This document shows, piece by piece, positions 5,827 through 11,136 of a stretch of 11,136 nt of DNA. Below the pieces are notes generated by a model. The model searched no databases and was not told the DNA's origin. It saw only the letters and a list, made by a program, of their open reading frames with translations. Location of the stretch: positions 1 through 11,136 of the forward strand of contig JAILBP010000104.1 in NCBI GenBank assembly GCA_024680835.1. The letters are read 5' to 3'. This stretch comes from RGIG6904 sp024680835. Lineage in GTDB: Bacteria > Bacillota > Clostridia > Lachnospirales > Lachnospiraceae. Each line of letters opens with the position of its first letter. Position 1 is the stretch's first letter. A program made the translations under genes and the position numbers.

Positions 5827-7290
5827 ATGACACATATCATCACTGAGATTTCCAAATATCTTATGATCATATTGTTTGCCTGCTACACCTTTGAGGGATT
5901 TTTTGCCCTTTCCTTCAAAAAAACGGAAAAGATGAACCGTATTTTGAACAGGCAGCTCATATATCTGTTCATGATACATGTTAACGGCAGTCTCCTCATC
6001 ATCATGAATGAGAGTGATATAAAGCATGTTCTGCTATGTCTTGCGCAGACAGCCCTTCTGGTGTTTATACAGATCATCTATCATTTTGTATACGCAAAGG
6101 CGTCAAGGCTCATAGCCAATCATATATGTATGCTGTTGGTCATAAGCTTCATAATGCTCACAAGGCTGAATTTTAAGTCTTCGGTAAAACAGCTTATTTT
6201 TGCGGCTGTTGCCGCAGTCTCCACATTTCTGGTGCCGGTGGTCATCAAAAAGCTGTCTTTTTTGAAGAGGTTAAAATATCTTTATGCAATTATAGGCATA
6301 GCGGCTCTGGCTGTGGTTGCGTTGGCCGGCAATAAAAGCTACGGAGCAAACCTCTCCATCACTGTGGGTTCCATCAACATGCAGTTTTCGGAGCTGATTA
6401 AGATAGTGTTCGTATTCTTTGTGGCTTCAATGTATGCGGAATCTGCGAATTTCAAGCAGGTGGTGATAACTTCGGTCATAGCAGCGATACACGTGCTGAT
6501 ACTGGTGGCATCCACGGATCTGGGAAGCGCCCTGATATATTTTGTGACTTATATCATAATGGTGTACGCTGCCAGCGGAAAGGTCATATATGTGGGACTT
6601 GGACTGGGAGGCGGAGCCGGTGCGGCAGTATTGGGTTATAAACTGTTTTCCCATGTGAGAGTCAGGGTCAAGGCATTTCTGGATCCGCTGTCAGTCATAG
6701 ACGATGCGGGATATCAGGTGAGCCAGTCGCTTTTTGCCATAGGTACTGCAGGGTATTTCGGAATGGGACTGTATCAGGGATCCCCATTGACCATACCGGT
6801 GGTCACCAAGGATTTCATCTTCTCGGCCATAGCGGAGGAGCTTGGTGGAATATTCGCTATCCTGCTGATATTATTGTATGCGGGAGTTTATCTTCTGTTT
6901 TTGAACATCGCCATGCAGCTAAAGGATATGTTTGACAAGCTGATCGCTCTCGGACTTGGCACCACTGTAGCCACACAGGTCTTTCTGGCTGTGGGTGGCG
7001 GGCTGAATGCCCTGCCGTCAACGGGTGTTACATTGCCTCTGGTGAGCTACGGCGGAAGCTCCCTTGTATGCACGTTTTTATGTTTTTCGGTGATACAGGG
7101 ACTGTATTTGAAGCAACATTCAGCTGCCGGTGCTGTTGATATCCGGGATGTTTCCGATGATCCTGATATGATTACAAATGAGTATTATGAACAGACCGGT
7201 GTAAAGCGTGATGAAGATTACGATGAGTTTGAAAACATGGAGATAACCCTTGAGGGAGAGGAAACAGAGGATGAAGAAGGAGAAGACTGA
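5827..7290 (+). CDS. FtsW/RodA/SpoVE (SEDS) peptidoglycan glycosyltransferase
   Basis: SEDS proteins are multi-pass membrane enzymes that polymerise lipid II into glycan strands, each working with a class B penicillin-binding protein. The 487-residue product has many hydrophobic segments. It also shows the conserved DFIFSAIAEELGG segment, whose Asp (D329) matches the catalytic Asp of RodA, and the family signature NALPSTGVTLPLVSYGGSS (394-412). The N-terminus carries extra membrane segments (about 10-160) of lower similarity, and the cytoplasmic tail is strongly acidic (EGEETEDEEGED). The ATG at 5827 comes one base after the U32 stop, with GTGGAG just before it; an upstream in-frame ATG at 5770 lies inside the U32 gene and lacks support. 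The gene overlaps the following PBP gene by 20 bases, so the two are likely a working pair. FtsW and RodA roles cannot be told apart here. Confidence 0.93.
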   Translation: MTHIITEISKYLMIILFACYTFEGFFALSFKKTEKMNRILNRQLIYLFMIHVNGSLLIIMNESDIKHVLLCLAQTALLVFIQIIYHFVYAKASRLIANHICMLLVISFIMLTRLNFKSSVKQLIFAAVAAVSTFLVPVVIKKLSFLKRLKYLYAIIGIAALAVVALAGNKSYGANLSITVGSINMQFSELIKIVFVFFVASMYAESANFKQVVITSVIAAIHVLILVASTDLGSALIYFVTYIIMVYAASGKVIYVGLGLGGGAGAAVLGYKLFSHVRVRVKAFLDPLSVIDDAGYQVSQSLFAIGTAGYFGMGLYQGSPLTIPVVTKDFIFSAIAEELGGIFAILLILLYAGVYLLFLNIAMQLKDMFDKLIALGLGTTVATQVFLAVGGGLNALPSTGVTLPLVSYGGSSLVCTFLCFSVIQGLYLKQHSAAGAVDIRDVSDDPDMITNEYYEQTGVKRDEDYDEFENMEITLEGEETEDEEGED

Positions 7291-8716
7291 GATCGGGACT
7301 CCTAAAAAAATCAAAAATCGTGAATTTGCCATCATAGCCTATGTTTTTATCTTCTTTTTTCTGGTGCTGGCAGGGTATTATGTGTATTTTCTTGCGGCAA
7401 AGAGTGACAGATTCATAGATAATCCTTATAATAAGAGGATAAATTCTCTGTCGCGTTTTGTCACAAGAGGTGATATTAAATCTTCTGACGGTAAGGTGCT
7501 GGCCACTACGGAGGTCGGAGCCGACGGCGAGGATAAGAGGGTATATCCTTTTGGCAAGACTTTTGCCCATGTTGTGGGATACAATGTGAACGGTGGTCTG
7601 GGGCTTGAGAGAGACCGTAATTTTGAGCTTTTGCGAAGCCATGAGTTCATATTGTCACAGATAATCGCTGATATCTCCGGTGGTAAAGCGAAGGGAGACG
7701 TCTGTGTCACCACATTGAATACAAGGGTTCAGAAGGCTGCCTTTGATGCTCTCGGAGACAGGAGAGGCGCTGTGGTGGTGATGGAAGCATCCACGGGAAA
7801 GATCATAGCAGAGGTTTCAAAACCTGATTTTGATCCCAACACCATAGGGGTTGATTATGAGGGCTTTGTAAATGATGCGGGAAGCTCGGTGCTGTTAAAC
7901 AGGGCGTTGAATGGATTGTATCCTCCGGGATCGGTGTTCAAGATCGTGACGGCGCTTTCGTATATGAGAGAGAATCCGTCGGATTACAAGAGCTACAGCT
8001 ATGACTGTACGGGATCTTTACCAAAGGGGGACGGCAGTGTCATGCATTGCTACGGCAATGAGGTGCACGGTGCTCTGGATCTGAAGTCATCTTTTGCCAG
8101 ATCCTGCAATACCAGCTTTGCAAATATGGGATTAAATCTCAATATCGCTGATTACAGGAAGAATGCTTCCGGATTGCTGTTCAATAAGCACATAAAGTCG
8201 GAGTTTGATATCTCTAAGAGCAGTTTCGTCCTGAACAAAAACTCATCCAAGGCTGAGATCGCGGAGACTGCCATAGGTCAGGGGCAGACATTGGTGACCC
8301 CGATACATATGTGTCTTATCGCAGCGGCGGTGAAAAACAAAGGTGTGCTGATGACGCCTTATATAGTGGATCACATAGAATCTGCAGACGGTTCCATAGT
8401 GAGGTCGTACGAGCCATCAAGATACAGGCGCTTAATGTCCAAGGAAGAGGCTAAGGCATTGAGAGAGCTTATGAATGAAACGGTTCAGACCGGAACCGGC
8501 AGAAAGCTTTCGGGCGCGGGATACAGTGCCGGAGGCAAGACCGGGTCTGCCGAATACAGCACAAATGGTGCTTCCCACGGATGGTTTGCGGGATATGCGT
8601 CGAAGAAGGGGTATGAAGATATAGCCATAGCCGTCATAGTGGAGGACGGTAACACAGGCTCCGCATCGGCCGTGCCTGTGGCAGGGGCAGTATTTAATGC
8701 ATATTTTGATGAATAA
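7271..8716 (+). CDS. Class B penicillin-binding protein (transpeptidase), PbpA-like short form
   Basis: This DD-transpeptidase crosslinks peptidoglycan outside the membrane and is the expected partner of the SEDS enzyme encoded just upstream. The 481 residues comprise a short cytoplasmic N-terminus, one membrane anchor (about 19-41), a small non-catalytic region containing TRGDIKSSDGKVLATT, and a transpeptidase domain with all three active-site motifs: S221-V-F-K224, S278-C-N280 and K423-T-G-S. It lacks the large pedestal or C-terminal PASTA domains of longer class B PBPs. Its size and pairing resemble actinobacterial RodA-PbpA. I chose the ATG at 7271 because GAGGGAGAGG (7253-7262) is well spaced before it. 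The TTG at 7250 is in frame, but it lies before that binding site. The last 20 bases of the SEDS gene overlap this start. No broken motif was seen. Confidence 0.93.
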   Translation: MKKEKTEIGTPKKIKNREFAIIAYVFIFFFLVLAGYYVYFLAAKSDRFIDNPYNKRINSLSRFVTRGDIKSSDGKVLATTEVGADGEDKRVYPFGKTFAHVVGYNVNGGLGLERDRNFELLRSHEFILSQIIADISGGKAKGDVCVTTLNTRVQKAAFDALGDRRGAVVVMEASTGKIIAEVSKPDFDPNTIGVDYEGFVNDAGSSVLLNRALNGLYPPGSVFKIVTALSYMRENPSDYKSYSYDCTGSLPKGDGSVMHCYGNEVHGALDLKSSFARSCNTSFANMGLNLNIADYRKNASGLLFNKHIKSEFDISKSSFVLNKNSSKAEIAETAIGQGQTLVTPIHMCLIAAAVKNKGVLMTPYIVDHIESADGSIVRSYEPSRYRRLMSKEEAKALRELMNETVQTGTGRKLSGAGYSAGGKTGSAEYSTNGASHGWFAGYASKKGYEDIAIAVIVEDGNTGSASAVPVAGAVFNAYFDE

Positions 8717-8729
8717 TATTTGTGAACTG

Positions 8730-8762
8730 TATGTAACTATGTATGTGATCGTGCCTTACATA
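8730..8762. repeat. Inverted repeat in the gap after the PBP gene
   Basis: TATGTAA at 8730-8736 and TTACATA at 8756-8762 are perfect inverted copies separated by 19 bases. No T-run follows, so this is not a normal intrinsic terminator. The 99-base gap (8717-8815) contains nothing else convincing. The repeat could be a protein-binding site for expression of the next gene, or chance. Confidence 0.25.
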
Positions 8763-8815
8763 AACAAATTGCCGTTAATAGTAAACATATATTGATTAAA
8801 CAGGAGATTATAAGA

Positions 8816-9304
8816 TTGCGCTGGTTTGATGATCTTTACCTAACTGAATATTTGCGTGAGCACAAGGGCAAAAGGAAAAGAGCCATCAGACGCATCAAGA
8901 GAAAGAGCCTTTTTTTCAATAAGGCTTATGTGCTGTCACTCAGAAAAAGCGAAGTTACCGGCGGATATTTTTTTGAGATAATATGCGGAAGTGAGCTTGC
9001 CAAAAGGTATTATCCCACTAAGGGTCTTTTCGTCATAGGACTTGCGGAGGACCATGACAGCGCGTGCCTTTTGTCCTGCGACATTGTGATGGAGGCCTAT
9101 GAGAAGACAGGTGAATTTGATGTGGCAAAATATATAGCCGGAAGGTTGAAGGCAGACACCCCGGAGTATGATGCGGAAAGATCCGATTCAGAAGAACCGG
9201 ATACAGAAAGATCTGAAACAAAAGGATATGACCCGGAAGAAACTGACCCGGAAAGATATGTTACAGAAGAAAATGTAACAGAAAGACAGGAGGGTGATCT
9301 ATGA
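8816..9304 (+). CDS. Uncharacterised protein with acidic repeat tail
   Basis: The product is about 162 residues and is cytoplasmic, with no signal peptide or membrane segment. Its first 110 residues form a compact-looking domain: RWFDDLYLTEYL, then a very basic stretch (KGKRKRAIRRIKRKS), then alternating strand-like segments (AYVLSLRKSE, YFFEIICGSELAKRYYP, LFVIGLAEDHDSACLLSCDIV) and a closing helix ending DVAKYIAGRL. I recall similar small proteins of unknown function in Lachnospiraceae but cannot name a family. The last 45 residues are low-complexity and acidic, repeating short Glu/Asp/Thr/Arg units (DTERSE, DPEETDPERY, VTEENVTER). The start is inferred as TTG 8816 because CAGGAG (8801-8806) sits 9 bases before it; the alternative TTG 8792 has no binding site. 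The stop overlaps the next start as ATGA, so the two genes are coupled. Confidence 0.65.
   Translation: MRWFDDLYLTEYLREHKGKRKRAIRRIKRKSLFFNKAYVLSLRKSEVTGGYFFEIICGSELAKRYYPTKGLFVIGLAEDHDSACLLSCDIVMEAYEKTGEFDVAKYIAGRLKADTPEYDAERSDSEEPDTERSETKGYDPEETDPERYVTEENVTERQEGDL
9288..9300 (+). promoter_or_regulatory. Near-perfect Shine-Dalgarno for the DUF2953 gene
   Basis: AGGAGGGTGATCT directly precedes the ATG at 9301. It is one inserted G away from the full anti-16S complement AGGAGGTGATC. It lies inside the last codons of the preceding gene and fixes the ATG at 9301 as the start, indicating strong re-initiation at the ATGA junction. Confidence 0.75.
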
Positions 9305-10362
9305 TACTCTCCATAAATGTTATCAATATTTTGAACATCATAGCCCTGATATTAAAGGTTATAGGGATCGTGCTGCTGTCCATACTGGGATTCATACTGC
9401 TGATATTCGCGCTGGTATTCTTCGTGCCGGTGAGATACAGGGTTTCGGCGCAAAATGAACGGGAGGATATGACCGCTGTAAAGGTAGAGGGCAGCGTGAC
9501 ATATCTATTGCACATGGTGTCCGTAAAATTCGGCTATATCAAGGGTGCAGGCTCGAATTTCAGTCTGAAGCTGTTTGGTTTCACATTGAAATCTTCCGAT
9601 AAGCCTCCCAAACAAAAAAAGGGACGAATTAATGACGAGGATGAATACTATGAGGATCCGGAAGGACTGTCGGGAGCCGGCGATTTTTTACCGGATGATG
9701 AAGATGTACATACCGGCGGGAAGACATATGAGCAGATAAATACGGATAATACCGGTGATTCAGCAGATACTGAAGCAGACGGGGCAGAGGGGGAATCATC
9801 CGGAAGTTCGGATAACGAAGCATCAGATAGCGATCCTTCTCCGGCTGATCAGGAAGATCCCCGGAAAATGAAGAAACAAAAAAAGGAAGCAAAAAAAAGA
9901 GCTAAAGAAGAGAAGAAAAGACTAAAGAAAGCCAAAAAGAAGAGCAAGAACACGGATAGTGAGGGCGAAAATGTTTCAAAGCTCGATAAGCTGAAAGAAA
10001 AAATCGAGGAAGTAAAAAAGATAGTGGGAAGCCCCGGCAACAGAAAACTGTTTTCAAAGGCGAAAAAAGAGCTGTTCTATCTGTTGAAGCACTATCTGCC
10101 GCGAAAAGTCACCGGATCTATGGCATTTGGATTTGACAAGCCGGATATGACAGGCAAAATATTAGGTGCAATGAGCTTTTTCCCCTTCCTGTATCATAAC
10201 GGATTTAAGGTAAAGCCTGATTTCGAGACGGATAAGCTGTATTTTTGCGGAGATATAGATGCAAAAGGTAAGATCAGGCTTATACATTTGTTAAAGACAG
10301 TGATCGTGCTGCTGTTGGATAAAGATTTCAGGCGTATCGTGTTTAAGAAAAAACTTTATTGA
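9301..10362 (+). CDS. DUF2953 membrane protein (YtfI-like) with charged insert
   Basis: The 353-residue product has a long hydrophobic N-terminal segment (about 8-42) ending in FVPVRYRV, and a first conserved part (about 44-98) with beta-strand pattern (VKVEGSVTYLLHMVSVKFGYI; FSLKLFGFTLK). The C-terminal part (about 245-353) has the DUF2953 features GSMAFGFDKPDMTGKILGAM, FKVKPDF and a final GKIRLIHLLKTVIVLLL. Between them lies an unusually long low-complexity insert: acidic/Ser-rich at about 108-188, then Lys-rich at about 189-240. Usual members are roughly 200-240 residues, so the insert accounts for the extra length. In Bacillus, the DUF2953 gene ytfI sits next to ytfJ (gerW). The same neighbour is found here, which points to a sporulation or germination context. 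The biochemical function is unknown. The start is fixed by the strong ribosome binding site. Confidence 0.82.
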   Translation: MILSINVINILNIIALILKVIGIVLLSILGFILLIFALVFFVPVRYRVSAQNEREDMTAVKVEGSVTYLLHMVSVKFGYIKGAGSNFSLKLFGFTLKSSDKPPKQKKGRINDEDEYYEDPEGLSGAGDFLPDDEDVHTGGKTYEQINTDNTGDSADTEADGAEGESSGSSDNEASDSDPSPADQEDPRKMKKQKKEAKKRAKEEKKRLKKAKKKSKNTDSEGENVSKLDKLKEKIEEVKKIVGSPGNRKLFSKAKKELFYLLKHYLPRKVTGSMAFGFDKPDMTGKILGAMSFFPFLYHNGFKVKPDFETDKLYFCGDIDAKGKIRLIHLLKTVIVLLLDKDFRRIVFKKKLY

Positions 10363-10442
10363 TCGTATTGCAAGGAAGGATGTTATTTAGTAGAATATTT
10401 CACAGGTTTTCCGTTTGCGGATTCCTCTGGGAATATGACATA

Positions 10443-10471
10443 GTGTCACATAAAAGTGACGGGTTTATAAT
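10443..10471 (+). promoter_or_regulatory. Candidate gerW promoter with an inverted repeat over the -35 and spacer
   Basis: A perfect TATAAT (10466-10471) lies 26 bases before the gerW ATG. With 17-base spacing, GTGTCA (10443-10448) matches four of six -35 bases. GTCAC (10445-10449) and GTGAC (10456-10460) form a 5-base inverted repeat covering the -35 and spacer, where a repressor could bind. The sequence does not obviously match sporulation sigma-F or sigma-G consensus, although GerW homologues are usually forespore genes. The remainder of the 134-base gap shows only a small hairpin, ATTCC/GGAAT at 10421-10434. Confidence 0.4.
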
Positions 10472-10496
10472 ATAAAAAGATCGGGAGGTAACCATC

Positions 10497-10925
10497 ATGG
10501 CAGATAACAAATCGGACATCAATTCATTCAAGGGTACTGTGGAGTCTCTTTTTTCGGGGCTTGATTCATTCGTATCCACAAAGACAGTTGTGGGAGAAGC
10601 GGTCAACATAGGAGGCACTATACTGTTACCCTTAGTGGATGTTTCTTTCGGTATGGGAGCAGGATCTTTCAACGGAGACAAATCCGGTGGAGCAGGCGGC
10701 GGTATGGGTGCCAAGATCGAGCCAACTGCAGTGCTGGTGATACAGAACGGCAATATCAAGCTTGTAAATGTTAAAAATCAGGACGGTATTACCAAGATAC
10801 TGGATATGGTGCCGGATTTCGTAGACAAGTTCACAAAAAAGGCAGCTGAAAATGCAGAGACAAAAGAGGCAAAGACCGCAGCGGCAGACGATCTGTCCAA
10901 AAAACTGGAGGATGCTGTCAATTAG
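10497..10925 (+). CDS. ytfJ: GerW (YtfJ) family sporulation protein
   Basis: YtfJ/GerW homologues are small forespore-associated proteins of endospore formers; in Bacillus they are needed for normal response to germinants. This 142-residue product shows the family core: VVGEAVNIGGTILLPLVDVSFGMGAG (31-56), then a glycine-rich segment (GGAGGGMGAKIEPTAVLVI, 64-82) and INGN-type strand-rich sequence NGNIKLVNV. The N-terminus (TVESLFSGLDSF) is helical as usual. The tail (115-142) is Lys/Ala/Glu-rich and variable. The ATG at 10497 has GGGAGGT (10483-10489) 7 bases upstream. The gene follows the DUF2953 gene, the partner expected from Bacillus ytfI-ytfJ, after 134 bases with its own candidate promoter. 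The family call is confident. Some non-sporulating Clostridia keep this gene, so it does not prove spore formation. Confidence 0.92.
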   Translation: MADNKSDINSFKGTVESLFSGLDSFVSTKTVVGEAVNIGGTILLPLVDVSFGMGAGSFNGDKSGGAGGGMGAKIEPTAVLVIQNGNIKLVNVKNQDGITKILDMVPDFVDKFTKKAAENAETKEAKTAAADDLSKKLEDAVN

Positions 10926-10947
10926 TGACTGTAATATGATGATTCAA

Positions 10948-11008
10948 GGGTCAAAAGCCTGACTTCACGGCAAGCTTGCTTGCCAGTGGAGGCATGGCTT
11001 ATTGACCC
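10948..11008. repeat. Long 24-base-pair imperfect hairpin after gerW
   Basis: Four stacked stems close one after another: GGGTCAA (10948-10954) with TTGACCC (11002-11008); AAGCC (10955-10959) with GGCTT (10996-11000); CTTCAC (10963-10968) with GTGGAG (10986-10991, one wobble pair); and GGCAAG (10969-10974) with CTTGCC (10979-10984), capped by the loop CTTG. Only A11001, A10985 and a 3-by-4 internal loop interrupt it. No T-run follows on either strand, so it is not a standard intrinsic terminator, though it could protect the 3' end of the gerW mRNA. It may be one half of a mobile palindromic repeat together with the element at 11011-11116. Confidence 0.7.
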
Positions 11009-11010
11009 GC

Positions 11011-11116
11011 CCCGATATGAGCAAGAAGTGGGGTGCAGGATGTCCGGTGGACATCCGTTTTTGCACCGACCGGAGTGAAACGGAGACCGAAGTCACACGA
11101 GATTGCGAATATCGGG
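11011..11116. ncRNA. Candidate structured RNA or repeat with three-way junction
   Basis: An 8-base closing stem CCCGATAT (11011-11018) / ATATCGGG (11109-11116) is followed inward by a GA/GA tandem mismatch, GCAA (11021-11024) / TTGC (11103-11106), a second GA/GA tandem mismatch, and GTG (11028-11030) / CAC (11096-11098). Two arms lie inside. Arm 1 is GGTGCA (11032-11037) / TGCACC (11062-11067) topped by GGATGTCC (11038-11045) / GGACATCC (11049-11056) with loop GGT and a 5-base bulge. Arm 2 is GAC-CGG (11068-11073) against CCG-AA-GTC (11087-11094). I do not recognise the family. No reading frame of interest covers it, and the window ends 20 bases later, so any partner gene is out of view. Confidence 0.5.
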
Positions 11117-11136
11117 CAGGATTGTGGGTATTCGTC

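Noticed and set aside
7250..7270. TTG start for the PBP gene
   Set aside because: The ribosome binding site GAGGGAGAGG lies downstream of this TTG and is properly spaced for the ATG at 7271.
8792..8815. Earlier TTG start for the unknown gene
   Set aside because: No Shine-Dalgarno sequence precedes it, whereas CAGGAG at 8801-8806 fits the TTG at 8816.
10948..11136. CRISPR array or tRNA cluster at the window end
   Set aside because: There are no regularly spaced direct repeats and no cloverleaf with the T-loop motif; the pairings form two composite hairpin structures instead.

Overview
The window reads as a stretch of chromosome from an anaerobic, low-to-mid GC, endospore-lineage Firmicute, most likely a Lachnospiraceae-type Clostridium relative. 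I infer this from the gene set (ruvB; a ZapA-domain gene; a long RlhA/YdcP-type U32 protein; a SEDS glycosyltransferase paired with a short class B penicillin-binding protein; a DUF2953 protein next to GerW/YtfJ), from the strong AGGAGG-type ribosome binding sites and from codon usage. No database search was possible. All confident genes are on the + strand.

Layout. 1-22 is probably the last codons of ruvA. 23-1018 is ruvB. 1019-2414 is a visibly AT-rich islet with two predicted lipoprotein genes and several short protein-like reading frames broken by stops or frame changes, which looks like a partly decayed accessory insertion. 2415-2629 is a leader region with alternative RNA stems. 2630-7290 plus the overlapping 7271-8716 is a tight four-gene cluster: an oversized zapA, the U32 protein, an FtsW/RodA protein and a class B PBP. 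Each junction in it either overlaps or has a 1-base gap, so translation is probably coupled. 8816-10362 is a second coupled pair, a conserved-looking unknown gene with a TTG start followed by a DUF2953 membrane protein (ATGA overlap). gerW/ytfJ (10497-10925) follows behind its own candidate promoter. The last 211 bases contain no gene but hold two adjacent, heavily base-paired elements.

How the genes fit together. RuvB, with RuvA, drives Holliday-junction branch migration. The zapA-to-PBP cluster joins a Z-ring-associated coiled-coil protein with a peptidoglycan polymerase (SEDS) and its partner transpeptidase, so its theme is septal or lateral wall synthesis. The Fe-S U32 protein between them is probably a ribosomal RNA hydroxylase and is the odd member functionally. 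DUF2953 next to GerW matches the ytfI-ytfJ arrangement of Bacillus and suggests a sporulation or germination role.

Most worth a second look: the double structured element at 10948-11116; the decayed lipoprotein islet inserted directly after the ruvB stop codon; the alternative stems ahead of zapA; and the ZapA protein with a roughly 250-residue coiled-coil and Lys/Ala-rich extension.
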